Shown: positions 47,079 through 58,832, counted from the stretch's first letter. The stretch: 64,000 nucleotides of DNA from Saussurea involucrata (GCA_033807775.1 CM066317.1:35033870-35097869); one strand, 5' to 3'. The notes: generated by a model not told the origin, from the letters alone. Numbers and translations are program-made.

Positions 47079-49595
47079 AGTTTTCGACCAGTTGCAAGGT
47101 GCGAGCTATTTCTCGAAGATAGACTTAAGATCGGGCTACCATCAGCTGAAGGTGAGAAAGGAAGACGTGCCCAAGACAACCTTTCGTACAAGATACGAAC
47201 ACTACGAGTTCTTAGTCATGCCCTTTGGCTTGACTAACGCCCCAACAGTGTTCATGGACTTGATGAACATGGTGTGTAGTTCGTTGCTGGACAAGTGTGT
47301 AATCGTCTTCATCGACGATATCTTGATCTACTCCCGATCCCGTAGTGATCACGAAGAGCACCTCCGAGCGGTTTTGGAATTGTTGAAACGCGAGAAGTTG
47401 TACGCTAAGTTCTCAAAGTGCGAGTTCTGGTTGAGAGAAGTTCAATTTTTGGGCCACGTGGTGTCGTCGGATGGTATCAAAGTGGACCCTGCTAAGATCG
47501 AAGCTATTAAAGATTGGGAGCCGCCAAAGTCGCCATATGAAGTAAGAAGTTTTCTTGGACTGGCGGGCTACTATCGGAAGTTCATTCAAGACTTCTCTCG
47601 GATAGCCACACCGTTGACCGCATTGACGAGGAAGAACGTCAAATTCGTTTGGACCGAAGCTCAAGAGGCCGCATTTGAGAGGTTGAAAGAAAGTCTGAGC
47701 AGCGCTCCAATTTTTTCATTGCCTGATGGATCAGAAGGTTTTGTAATTTACATTGATGCTTCAAAGCTTAGATTAGGGTGTGTACTGATGCAGAATGGGA
47801 AGGTGATTGCCTACGCATCTCAACAGTTGAAAGATCATGAGAAGAACTACCCTACGCACGACATGGAACTAGCGGCAGTGGTGTTCGCTTTAAATATATG
47901 GCGACACTACTTGTATAGAGTGAAGTGCCAGATCTACACCGATCACAAGAGTCTTAAGCATCTTTTTGATCAGAAGGAATTGAACATGAGACAGAAGAGA
48001 TGGATGAAACGGTTGAACGACTACGACTGCGAAATCCTTTACCACCCGGGTAAAGAGAACGTGGTAGCTGACGCGTTGAGTCGGAAAGAGCGAGGAGAAT
48101 CGACCAATGTGGTGGCCTTCAAAGTCGAGGCGACCCCGAGTCTCCTGGACGAGGTCAAGAAATCTCAACAGGAGGCGTTGTTGGAAGAAAATATAAAGAG
48201 TGAAAGGATCGTTGGGGTTACATCCTTGCTTTGTGTCAACAGTGGGGGGTTGAAATGTATGAAAGATCGGGTGTGGGTTCCTAAGTTAGGGAACTTAAGA
48301 GTAAGTATTTTGGAAGAAGCACATAAGTCGCGATATTCTATGCACCCGGGGACGAATAAGATATACCGGGACTTAAGACAGTTTTACTGGTGGCCAGGAA
48401 TGAAGAAGGACATCGCTCACTTTGTGGAAGGATGTGTGACATGTCTGAAGGTTAAAGCAGAACATCAGCGCCCTTATGGGAACTTCAGTCTATGGAGATA
48501 CCAGTGTGGAAATGGGATAACATAACCATGGATTTTGTTACGAAGTTACCAAGGACTCTGAAGGGTAACGATGCGATATGGGTGATTGTGGATAGTCTCA
48601 CCAAGTCCGCGCATTTTCTTCCAATCAGGGAGTCTGATTCTTTCGAGAGGTTAGCACAGTTGTACATTAATGAGATTGTGTCAAGGCACGGGGTGCCACG
48701 ATCTATTGTGTCCGATCGTGATAGTCGGTTTACGTCGTCGTTTTGGAGAAGTCTTCAGCGTGAGTTGGGTTCGCAAGTGAATTTAAGCACAGCATATCAT
48801 CCCCAAACGGATGGTCAGAGCGAAAGAACTATTCAAACATTAGAGGATATGCTTCGAGCCTGCATAATTGATTTTAAGGGTTCTTGGGAGGTACATCTAC
48901 CTTTGATAGAGTTCTCATATAACAACAGTTACCACGCGAGCATCCAAGCAGCACCATTCGAAGCCTTGTACGGATGGAAGTGTCGGACGCCGTTGTGTTG
49001 GAACGAAGTGGGAGAAAGGCAGTTAGTGTGTCCGTAAATTATGCAATTGACCGCAGATAAGATAGAGCTAATCCGTGAGAAAATGAGAATCGCGCAAGAT
49101 CGGCAAAGGAAGTATGCGAACTGGAGAAGGAAGCCTATCGAGTTTCAAGTGGGTGACAAAGTAAAGCTGAAAGTCTCGCCTTGGAAGGAAGTAGTACGTT
49201 TTGGAAAGAAAGGAAAGTTGAGACCGAGATATGTGGGGCCTTTCGTCATTTCTGAACGGGTCGGAGCAGTAGCCTACAAGTTAGATTTGCCAGAAGAATT
49301 AAAGGGAGTTCACCCGACGTTTCATGTTTCAAACCTAAAGAAGTGTTTGGCTGAGTCAGATGTGGCCATTCCTTTAGAGGATATCAACATTGATGAGAGG
49401 TTGACTTACGTAGAGGAACCGATAGAAATTGTGGACAATAAGGTTCGAAAATTGAGGAACAAGGAGATCATATTAGTAAAGGTTCAGTGGCGGTATCATA
49501 AAGGACAAGAGGCAACTTGGGAGGTGGAAGCGGGCATGAGGTCCAAGTACCCTCAGCTTTTCGTCAAAGAAATTCCGGGGACGGAATTCTTTTAA
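47079..49595 (+). pseudogene. RT-RNase H-integrase-chromodomain of G
   Basis: RT resumes at FDQLQGASYFSKIDLRSGYHQ (split here as FDQLQGAS and KIDLRSGYHQ), then FRTRYEHYEFLVMPFGLTN and the FIDD catalytic box (VFIDDILIYS). RNase H shows YIDASKLRLG, HDMELAAVVFAL, YTDHKSLKHLF and NVVADALSRK. The integrase finger (YSMHPGTNKIY, CVTC) follows, then a frameshift near 48485. The core has VDSLTKSAHFLP, VSDRDSRFTS and TDGQSERTIQ (D, D, E). A TAA near 49036 precedes the GPF module (PRYVGPFVIS) and a chromodomain (IVLVKVQWR-like, EATWEVEAGM). Chromodomains direct insertion to heterochromatin. The start of RT is lost at the H junction. Confidence 0.88.
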
Positions 49596-49603
49596 GGGGG
49601 AGG
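49594..49603 (+). promoter_or_regulatory. Polypurine tract of G
   Basis: AAGGGGGAGG directly before the 3' LTR. Confidence 0.8.
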
Positions 49604-49606
49604 TAT

Positions 49607-51138
49607 TGTAATAGTCGAGTCTCAAATTTGAAAGAAAACACAAGAAATGTGGGAGTAAAGTGTAACTTTGTATGTTGAGAGACCATAGTGTAAATTCGTT
49701 GGAAGGTATAAAAACCCTAAATTGGGCACAAAATCCTAGACACATTGCAATTGAGAGCGGCTGAGCATTTGGAAGCAAGGGGAAGAAATCAATTTATCTG
49801 TGGCGATTTTGAGAAGAAGCAAAGAGAGTGTGGAATCTGGGTCAGCTCTATCCTCAATTCTTGAAGGTAAACTCTTAATCCCAGGTCCTTATAGCCTTTG
49901 TGATTTAGTTTTTGATTTATAGAAGTTTCCTGGATATTGAGAACCCAAATTTAAAGTGTTGTTGGTTCGAATCATCGATTCGATGACCTAGTAGTTACCG
50001 GGAGTTATTTGCTTTTAACCCTATCAATTTTGGGCTCGTGTGCATCGTTTTGGGTGAGCCTTTGGAACTCTCAAGGGTTATCGAGCAACCCATTTTAGTC
50101 CTGATGATGAAGAGTCCGGAATGTAAGGATTTCGAATTGGGTTCTGGAATGGGATAGTCCGGATAAGAGATCCGGAAGCGAAGTCCGGACTCAAGTCCGG
50201 AAGTGAGTCCGGATACGGTACCGGAGTCCGGATGCGGTACCGGAATCCGGGAGGAAGTCCGGAAGTCCGGAAGGGGGTATTCCGGGACTTGTAGTCCGGA
50301 ACCGGAACTCTGACTTGTTGACTGAGAAGTCTGACTTTTACTTAGATGATTATGATAACTGTTCAGGCGCGAACTCGGGTGTCAAACTTAGAACTTATCA
50401 CGTTCTTTCCCTTTTAAAATCGTAGGTGTTCCACTTAGGAGTTTGAAGTCCAAGTGGGAAGTTTGAAGCAAGAAAGACATGTGAGTTTTTCTAATTAAAC
50501 ATGTGATTAAAATTGTGATTTATGAAGTAAGTAAGAGCATATGAATTGATACGTTTTATTTTATGAATATGCGAGTATGAAAATTATTTGAGATGTATGC
50601 ATACATTGTTGTTAGACGTAAACTGGCTAAGTCGGGGGGTGTGGCCCGCCAGTGCTCATACCGGGGGGGTCCCGTTTATGCCATGGGAGGTGTGACCCCG
50701 TAAGGCAGTGTGAGACTGACACGTTGTCACTTTCGAGTGACTTCAGTGTGCCATTTACGAGTGTGATGTTATTTGAAAGCTTTAATTAAAGTTGTTATCT
50801 ATGAACGTTATGAACCGTTTTAAATGTGTATTATTGAACTGTTGTTTCTTGAGGGAGCTCACTAGACCTCATGGTCTAACCCTCGCCTTTCCAAAACTAA
50901 ACCTTTTCAGGGAAGCTAGTTGTAGGAAACTCCGGTAAGAGTAAAGAGAAGAATTAGAGTACGGACGCTTCTAGAGATAGTGCTTCACTTTTATTTTATA
51001 GACTCTTATTTTATTCTCAGTTGTGAATATGTTGTTTCCGCCAACCTAGTTGAGACAGATGTATTGAAAATTTTGGGATCTCCTTTTGAGATGTTTTATA
51101 TCTTATGCTATGAAATGTTAAATTTTTGGGTTGTTACA
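49607..51138 (+). repeat. 3' LTR of G, 1532 bp
   Basis: TGTAATAGTCGAG ... GGGTTGTTACA. TATA box TATAAAAA at 49707-49714. A dense TCCGGA/CCGGA array lies at about 50110-50305. A G-rich block shared with other LTRs lies near 50634-50690. The last 835 bp match the truncated 5' LTR. Confidence 0.92.
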
Positions 51139-51362
51139 CTAATAAGATAAGAATTTATATAAGACAAACCTTTAGATTATGTGGATAAATAAGAAAGTAA
51201 ATAAATATTTAAATAAATCATATATCACATCTAATAACAATATATTAGTCAGATTTAAATAATCTAATATAAATTAGTGCCTCAAATAAGTAAATAACAT
51301 TGACATAATTATATTAACCAAATAAACATCTCAATATTGTAACTTTATGGATATTCTCACAT

Positions 51363-52279
51363 GGGAAATTAATTAAAATACCTCAAGTTTGACCATCTTT
51401 TACCAAAATACCTCAAATCTCTCCCAGTTTATAAAAATACCCAAAAAATCCGCGATGGGCCCCGCGATCGCTGGCCCAGGCCCACGTGGCAAACTGTTTC
51501 TGTCAAAAGCCCCGCGAAGCCCCCCAACTTTGCCCGCGTTGGCAAGTTTAGCCCCTGCCCGCGATGGGCCCGCGATAGGGCAAAAAAAAATTACTTTTTT
51601 GGTCCCTGTTTTTTGTGTCTTTGTTCAGTAAAAAAAAATTCAAACTGTTCAAAAGAAATTTTAGCAAAACCGAGCTGCGTGAGCACGAGATTTTGGAGCT
51701 GCATTCGTGTCCGCAGGTCGCGCTCGCACACAAGTTCGACGATTTTAGCTTACGAAATCGTCAATCGGCACCCCGTAGGAAGGAGGAAGGAACTTTATTT
51801 GGTTTATAAGGAAAGAAGTGTGAGGAGTTGACAAGCTCCTTGCATGGTTTTACTCCAACACCTACCCGCGCGCAGGGGAGGTGCCGATTGACGATTTCGT
51901 AAGCTAAAATCGTCGAACTTGTGTGCGAGCGCGACCTGCGGACACGAATGCAGCTCCAAAATCTCGTGCTCACGCAGCTCGGTTTTGCTCAAATTTCTTT
52001 TGAACAGTTTGTATTTTTTTTTTACTGAACAAAGACACAAAAAACAGGGACCAAAAAAGTAAATTTTTTTTGCCCTATCGCGGGCAGGGGCTAAACTTGC
52101 CAACGCGGGCAAAGTTGGGGGGCTTTGCGGGGCTTTTGACCGAAACAGTTTGCCACGTGGGCCTGGGCCCGCGATCGCGAGGCCTATCGTGGATTTTTTG
52201 GGTATTTTTGTAATCTGGGAGAGATTTGGGGTATTTTGATAACACGAAGTTGGACTTAGGGTATTTTAATTAATTTCCC
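51363..52279. mobile_element. Foldback Mutator-like element, 917 bp
   Basis: Two long inverted arms (51363-51772 and 51890-52279, about 400 bp, near-identical) surround a 117-bp loop. Ends are GGGAAATTAATTAAAA and its complement. A perfect 9-bp target duplication TTCTCACAT lies at 51354-51362 and 52280-52288; 9 bp is characteristic of MULE transposition. No transposase. The arms contain poly-A/T runs and GC-rich CCCGCGA words. Confidence 0.92.
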
Positions 52280-52288
52280 TTCTCACAT

Positions 52289-53395
52289 TACATGATATGG
52301 TGTGTACAGTATTTGGAGAGCGTCTTTCCATACATGATATAGAAACTTATCCAAATTTTAGTACAACCACAACCCCAACCACAACCCCAACTTTCCAACA
52401 AGTACATCATCAATTATTTTACATCATCAATTATTTGAGAAGATTCGGTCAAGCATATTTAAGCAATGTTTATGAAAATGTGAAATAGATTTATGATTGT
52501 TAACTTTTAATTAAAAATATCGCTTGTATTTATTGTAGTTTCAATTATTTTATATTTTCATATTTTTAATTACGACTTATGTTATTGTAATTCTTAAATA
52601 TCGTTATAATTATAATAAATAATGTTTAACTATTATAATTTTTATGATTGTAGCTTTTATTATATAAACTATGCTTTATAGAAAACTAATGTATTAAAGT
52701 CATGACCATGTTAAGAGGTTTATGACTACAAATGCTCTAAAGATATATACCAGCAATTGTATGTTTAATATAAAAATTTATTCATGAAGTTTCTAACCAA
52801 ATTATAAGAAACAAGTATGTATTAACTTTTTTCCCTTTTGAGGAAAGATAATAATAAATGCAATGAAATCAAATGATCAATTATATGAGCAAGAAGGGAC
52901 ATATTTTGAAAATAGAAAATAGTGTCAAAATTTGTGTGCTCCGCTCGATTAATCCTCAGGCTTCTCATGTTTCCGGAAAAACACTAAAAAGACTAAAATT
53001 TACCCTCACATTTCACGGAGAAACTGGACGGCCGTTTGCTTGAGGGACCAAATCCGTAACAAATTGCATACCTGGAGGGTTATCATGTAATAAATGAAGA
53101 TAAAAGATTAAATCCGTAATTTTCAACATACTATAGGAACCAAATCCATAATTTACTCTATTAATTATCATATCCACTAAAATACAAAAAAAATACAAAA
53201 AAAAGGGGAAAAACTGTAAAAATACAGCAACAAATAAGCATGAGATAAAATTATTTACTCTTATATACCATCTAATAACAATATATTAGTTCAAAGCTTG
53301 TAATGTTCATTTAATGAATTCTATTATGTATTGGGATCCGTTTTGAGATTATTTACCTTTGATGTTGTTGGTTGAGATTTTGGGTTGTTACAGGT
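52289..53395. other. AT-rich region without recognised gene
   Basis: I see no ORF or element of note. Small items: a CCACAACCCCAA repeat (52364-52393); a 22-bp direct repeat (CATCTAATAACAATATATTAGT split across 53269-53290 and 51228-51249); and GATTTTGGGTTGTTACA at 53376-53392, which resembles the end of a G-type LTR and may be a remnant. Confidence 0.45.
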
Positions 53396-53991
53396 TTGCA
53401 GATTCTAGAGGAATCTGATGGAATTCAAATGTTGAATTCCATTGAGCAAATTTCATTCATTCGTTTGGTTCGTTTTTTTCCACGGAAGGAATCTCTGAAT
53501 TCCATCAGATTCAACAAATGAGGAAATTCAACATTCCTTAGCAACTATGCGGTATTTTGATGGAATGAAATGTTGTATTTTCATAATCCCAAATATACCC
53601 TTTAACTTAAATATAACATAATTAAATTAATTTAATTTAATTTAATACTTTAGTTTTGTATTTTATTTTTTATTTTTATTTTATTTTTTATTTAATATAA
53701 TTTAGAGTAAATTACCTGTTTGGTCCCTGTGGTTTACACTTTCTACCCATAGTGGTCCCAAAAACAAAATAATTACGCAAAAGGCCCCTGTGGTACGCAT
53801 TTTCGCACCCTTTTGGTCCCTCCCTCTGACAAAACGTTATCTCATCCCGTTAAGTGGCTCACGTGCTCCTCACATGAGGGGCAATTTGGTCTTTTTGTGT
53901 TTTCCCTCCTTTTTAAACGACACAGGGACCAAATTCACGCTTCAATTTCTTTCTTCTTCATCTCTCTCAGTTTACTCATACGAAGAACACC

Positions 53992-54188
53992 ATGGTTCGA
54001 TGTCGATGTGGTGCACTGGGAATCATTACGACTTCGTGGACATCAACAAATGTTGGGCGACATTTCTACTGTTGCTCACGAATGGTAAGATTGTTCAAAT
54101 TTCAGGTTTCCATGGTTTGCCCTAATTTTAGCTCACGAATGCTCGATTTTGATAGGGAAGAAGCTGTGGATTCATAGCTTGGTATTAT
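53992..54188 (+). pseudogene. GRF-type zinc-finger ORF start inside the MULE
   Basis: The ATG at 53992, some 40 bp inside the left inverted repeat, gives a 31-codon exon with MVRCRCGALG and GRHFYCCSRM. This is the CxCG...GRxFYxC pattern of GRF zinc fingers, which bind single-stranded nucleic acid. A GT at 54085 and an AG at 54155 could bound a 71-bp intron, after which only GKKLWIHS-like coding remains before a stop or the LTR at 54189. It is truncated by the same deletion that removed the transposase core. Confidence 0.5.
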
Positions 54189-54769
54189 TGTAACACCCTA
54201 AAAATCAGGGTAAATTTAAACCTGAAATAAAAGGGTTTACGCATCTAATATCCATAACATAAACGTTCTCAACTAGTGAAAATAATGACAAGAGTTAATT
54301 TACATCAACTTGTCGTCACCATAAACTCTTCACTCATCCCATTACTTCCATGAGCTCATACCTGGTAAGAAAATATACTTTGAAACGATTAGGCTAACGC
54401 CTAGTGAGAACATTCAGTTTCAAAATAATACTTTTAAATCAATGTAAACAAGGTTTATCAAACTTGACTTACACTCTTTCTTACCGTACTCGTACTCACC
54501 TCATAATAACATAATCATACCCAAATCCCATGAGTATGACAATCATTCAAAAAGTTATAACACCATATTCAATAGCCTACTACGAATCATCACGGATTCT
54601 AGTTTATCGATCAAGCCTAAAGACTTACATTCAATCTCCATACCTTCTCCTTAGAATGGAAGCAGAAATAGCACTTATATATTGCCTATTTCTAATCCGT
54701 CGAAAACACAGGAAAACAATACTTACACTTCGTCTAATTCATGATTCCACAACTCAAATCCGAATAGCA

Positions 54770-55490
54770 ACTATACTTTGCCTATTCACTACAGTCAATA
54801 CGAATAGCAATTCTACTTTGCCTATTTCCTCATTTCTACATGAATATCAATTCTACTTTGCCTATCCATTCATTCAACGTGAATAGCAATTCTACTTTGC
54901 CTATCCATTCATTCAACGTGAATAGCAATTCTACTTTGCCTATTCAATCATTCAACATGAATAGCAATTCTACTTTGCCTATTCAATCATTCAACATGAA
55001 TAGCAATTCTACTTTGCCTATTCCTCCTTTTCAAGGATACACGGGAATAACAATTATACTTTGCCTATTCTTCCTTTTCAAGGATACACGGGAATAACAA
55101 TTATACTTTGCCTATTCCTCCTTTTCAAGGATACATGGGAATAACAATTATACTTTGCCTATTCCTCCTTTTCAAGGATACACGGGAATAACAATTATAC
55201 TTTGCCTAATCCTCCTTTTCAAGGATACACGGGAATAACAATTATACTTTGCATATTCCTCCTTTTCAAGGATACACGGGAATAACAATTATACTTTGCC
55301 TATTCCTCCTTTTCAAGGATACACGGGAATAACAATTATACTTTGCCTATTCCTCCTTTTCAAGGACACACGGGAATAACAATTATACTTTGCCTATTCC
55401 TCCTTTTCAAGGATACATGGGAATAACAATTATACTTTGCCTATTCCTCCTTTTCAAGGATACACGGGAATAACAATTATACTTTGTCTA
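54770..55490. repeat. Minisatellite: 39-bp then 47-bp units
   Basis: From about 54770 some six units of about 39 bp contain GAATAGCAATTCTACTTTGCC. From 55019 there are ten units of 47 bp with CCTTTTCAAGGATACACGGG and ACAATTATACTTTGCC. Both unit types share the CTTTGCCTAT end, so the 47-bp unit probably arose from the 39-bp one. Confidence 0.88.
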
Positions 55491-55808
55491 TTCCTTCTTT
55501 CTACATGAATAGCAATTCTACTTTGTCTATTCAATAATATGAATAGCAATTCTACTTTGCCTATTCATTTCATTCCAATATAAATAGGAATAGCAATTAT
55601 ATTTTGCCTATCCTACGTTATCAAATAAAACTAATGCCTATGGATCCATTACATCTACTACACACCTGTATAGTATCAACTAAAACAATCTTTAAGTCTA
55701 ACACACTACCATACAACTGTAAGTATGTTCAAACTACTAGGATCGTATTTCAATTCTTCAATCATAACCTGTCCAGAAGTTAACAATACCCAAAGTTACC
55801 TGATACAC

Positions 55809-55935
55809 AGAACTTACCGGGTACACACAACTTACCGGGTAAATACATCTTACCGGGTACACATAACTTACCGGGTAACTACATCTTACCGGGTACACAT
55901 AACTTACCGGGTAACTACATCTTACCGGGTGCATA
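55809..55935. repeat. CTTACCGGGTA tandem repeat
   Basis: About seven units of about 18 bp with CTTACCGGGT, alternating ACACATAA and AACTACAT spacers (a 36-bp higher-order unit). Confidence 0.85.
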
Positions 55936-56357
55936 ACAATCCGGATAATATCCGGTAACTTAATTCATTCGGTAACTACAGAATAAATAGGACTTATCGG
56001 GTACTTTGCCCTATCCGGATACCTTCATACAGAGGTTACCGGGTATTATAATTTTACCCGGTAACTTCAACCTGCAGTCTAAAATTCAACCCAAAACCAT
56101 GCTTGTTCCATTCAGCTTGTTTTAAACACATCCATTCAGTCCCAAAACAGTTTATACAGGCGTCTTAATGTCTAATTTGACAGAAAACATGTATTTAATC
56201 AGAAAAGTGAATGAACTCACCTTATGGAGATAAAACCCACTTCTCTGCACAAAATCTTTAAATCAAACAGCACCCACAAATTCAGCTTCTTTCTTCTTCT
56301 ATTTTCTTCTTCTTTCTCTCTTCTTTCTCTCTATTCTTTCTCTCCGTCTCTTTGCCG

Positions 56358-56364
<7 letters not shown>

Positions 56365-56397
<33 letters not shown>
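56365..56397. repeat. (AC)n microsatellite
   Basis: Uninterrupted AC dinucleotide run near the end of the solo LTR. Confidence 0.9.
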
Positions 56398-56402
<5 letters not shown>

Positions 56403-56728
56403 CAAAAATGGAAAAGTGAGGAAATATGTCACTTTTCTTCTTTTTGACTATAATGAGGCGGTGGTGGTGGTTTAGGTGTCATCACTTTGACCGACCAAAC
56501 CCCATACTTTCATCACATGACAACGTTAATCCCTCATCTTATAAATTAAAAATTAAAGTTTACCCCTTACTTATTATTCCAATAAAACACATAATATAAC
56601 TTACTCTGGAATAAACTATAAAATTAATCTATCAAATAACCGATCACGACTTATCAAATAATTATACTCAAATTATTTAATAAACCAAACGTAATCCTTT
56701 ATATAGAAAATCGAGATGTTACAATTAT

Positions 56729-58050
56729 CTTGTTTACCCTTTGATATTAGGATAACCCAAGGACACTTTTCATCAGGTTTACCTGGTATGTTTCCTAAAC
56801 ATACAACCCTGATTCTTGTTGAATCATTCTTGACCACCCTGATTTGTCTTCTGGTGCTAACAGCAAACTGGTCTATCAAGCCTTTAATTCCTTCCTTTGC
56901 TCCAAATGCTTGACCAACAAAGAAAGAACAAGCAATATCAGTTGAACTGCTTAGTGCATGTTCTCTTCTCAACCTTTTCAACACTGTTTTCCTGTCTTTC
57001 TCAAAGTCAGAGTCATCAGAGTTTCTTTCAAAGTCATCCATATCAACTGCCTCACTATTGATGTTAACAATTGATTCATTTTGTTCCCTCATGTCTACAT
57101 CCACTTCATCTAACATATCACTTGCATCAAGAGTGAATTCACCATCTTCACTACACTCATCCTCTTGAACCTCACCAACTGTCATACCCTCATCAAATGG
57201 TATGCTCTCATCCACTGTGGTACACTCATGAAAGGTTTTGCCCTTATCAAATGATATGCCCTCACTCACTGTCTTACTTGTTGTTCCCTGATCAAATGAT
57301 AGGCCCTCATTAGTTGTTGTTCCTTGATCATAGAATGGATCAAAATCTTCCATTCCCAAATTAAGATCCAAAAAAGGTCATCAACATGATCACCCTCATT
57401 AACTTGTCCCTGATCACCCTCACTAACTTGACCCTCATCACACTCATTAACTGCCACACTATTGATGTCCATCTTTCTTGGTAATTCTTTAACCTTAGGT
57501 TCCTCTATCACTACAGGTAATTCCTCTATCACAACAGTACTAGTGCTTGGAATTAACAAATAAGTACCCACATTTGACTTCCAATGTTCAGTGTAAATTT
57601 CAACTTCTTTTTTGCCACGAATGTGTTTCAACATTGTTAACACATCAGAATCATTGCCTAATGCTCTAAGACCATGATCTAAGTCCAAATAAGGGATTTT
57701 AAAATGGTAGAAAGTAGGTATAGGTTTTTTATACCCTATTTCATCCATCTTGGCATCTAACTCATGCACAGAGAAAAGGTCTTTGTCTACCAAGTCTACA
57801 TAAATTACCTTACCATCAACATATAACCTTCTAGGGATCTTGGTAAAAAAACCTCCATGATGAATCTTGAAGGTCATCAACGTAGGGTAAAGGTCTGCAA
57901 AAAAAAACAATGTAAAGAAGAAATAAGTTAACACAAAAGAAGAAATGAGCAAAAAAAACCCAAAACAGAGTAACCAATCTTACCATAAACATCAATGTAA
58001 AGATCATCTTCAGTGTAGCTACTACGAACTTCCCATATCGAACGCACCAT
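56729..58050 (-). pseudogene. MULE transposase, N-terminal exons (PB1-like and MuDR domain)
   Basis: Exon 1 starts at the ATG at 58050 (MVRSIWEVRSS). A clear intron (GTAAGA at 57983 to TTTGCAG at 57895, 89 bp) leads to exon 2 with FKIHHGGFFTK, PRRLYVDGKVIYVD, KIPYLDLDHGLRAL and VEIYTEHW, a PB1-like domain. A frameshift in a T run near 57370 precedes an acidic linker and the MuDR N-terminal DNA-binding domain (FFVGQAFGAKEGIKG, VSTRRQIRVVKNDS, CPWVILISKGK). The solo LTR interrupts it at 56723. The DDE catalytic part is absent even beyond the LTR, so it was lost before that insertion. Confidence 0.75.
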
Positions 58051-58832
58051 CACCACAAATTTTAGGGTTTTAGCTTCGTATTTGGTTTTGAAAAAGATGA
58101 TAACTGAAGATGATGATGGTGATAGTTGCAAAGAAATGACGGTTGTAAGAAAAGAAATTGAAGCGTCAACTTGGTCCTTGTGTCCTTTAAAGAGAGGGAA
58201 AAGATAAAAAGACCAAATTGCCCCTCATGTGAGGGGCACGTGAGCCACTTAACGGGATGAGATAACGTTTTGTCAGAGGGAGGGATCAAAAGGGTGCGAA
58301 AATGCGTAGCACAGGGGCCTTTTGCGTAATTATTTTGTTTTTGGGACCACTATGGGTAGAAAGTGTAAACCACAGGGACCAAACAGGTAATTTACTCTAT
58401 AATTTAATACATTTATTATTTATTTTATACTTTGTTTTTATTTTTATTTTTATTTTTTATTTAATATAATTTAATACATTTTTTAATTATTTTATATCTT
58501 TTACATATTAAAGTATTTAAAAATTATTTTATTAAAGTATTTCTAGTTAAAAAAAAGTATTTAATGATCTTTTATTAAAGCATTTTTTGTTTCAAAAATT
58601 AAAAATTATCAAAAAGGATATTTTGGTCATTTACCAAAAATCATTCCAATTTCAAAGCTACATTCTGTGAACCAAACAGATAGATTCTTTCTTTTAACAG
58701 ATTCTATTTCAATTCTGTCAACCAAGCAGGTGGTCAAACCTGACAACATTCCATTCCAATTCCTTCAAAGTCAAATTCCTTTGACAGATATTATTCCATC
58801 AAAAAACATTATACGAACCAAACGCCACCTAA

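Larger units (their letters stand above)
35531..51138 (+). mobile_element. Ty3/gypsy chromovirus-type element G (Tekay/Del-like)
   Basis: Plus-strand order: truncated 5' LTR, tRNA-Met primer site, gag, protease, RT, RNase H, integrase, chromodomain, purine tract, 3' LTR. Protease-RT-RNase H-integrase order with a C-terminal chromodomain defines a chromovirus. It is interrupted by a MITE (37222-37783) and element H (39011-47078). The end of protease and the beginning of RT are missing at the H site. Confidence 0.88.
54189..56723. repeat. Solo gypsy-type LTR, 2535 bp, in the MULE
   Basis: TGTAACACCCTAAAAATC ... GAGATGTTACA with a perfect 5-bp target duplication ATTAT (54184-54188, 56724-56728). 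It carries two minisatellites and an (AC)n run. The family is different from S, G and H. The ORFs inside it come only from the repeats. Confidence 0.9.
53705..58397 (-). mobile_element. Mutator-like (MULE) deletion derivative
   Basis: Terminal inverted repeats of about 250 bp (53705-53953, 58151-58397) start GAGTAAATTACCTG. A perfect 9-bp target duplication TATAATTTA lies at 53696-53704 and 58398-58406. Inside, transposase exons read inward from the right end and a GRF-type ORF reads inward from the left end. The catalytic transposase domain is missing. A solo LTR (54189-56723) is inserted later. Without it the element is about 2.15 kb. Confidence 0.88.
53463..58829. mobile_element. Possible outer TIR element relic containing the MULE
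   Basis: Left edge CGTTTGGTTCG (about 53467) and right edge CGAACCAAACG (about 58815-58825) are inverted. Both flanks hold related words (GGAATTC, GATGGAAT, ATTCCATC). The MULE 53705-58397 sits inside. Ends and target duplication could not be fixed, so this is tentative. Confidence 0.35.

Noticed and set aside
46990..47083. RT ORF start at the ATG at 46990
   Set aside because: That ATG lies in the H LTR; true G coding resumes at about 47084.
49958..49990. GGTTCGAATC resembling a tRNA T arm
   Set aside because: No acceptor, D or anticodon arms can be built around it; it lies in the G LTR.
51613..52112. Pairs of similar ORFs on both strands
   Set aside because: They are the two inverted arms of the foldback element read in both directions.
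54530..55097. ORFs with repeated NSNSTLPI peptides
   Set aside because: Translation of the minisatellite in the solo LTR.
55019..55490. Regular repeat-spacer pattern suggesting a CRISPR array
   Set aside because: Head-to-tail 47-bp units without unique spacers, in a plant retrotransposon LTR.
56224..56475. 83-codon ORF with Ser/Phe-rich start and HTHTHT tail
   Set aside because: Runs through pyrimidine-rich sequence and the (AC)n repeat near the solo LTR end.
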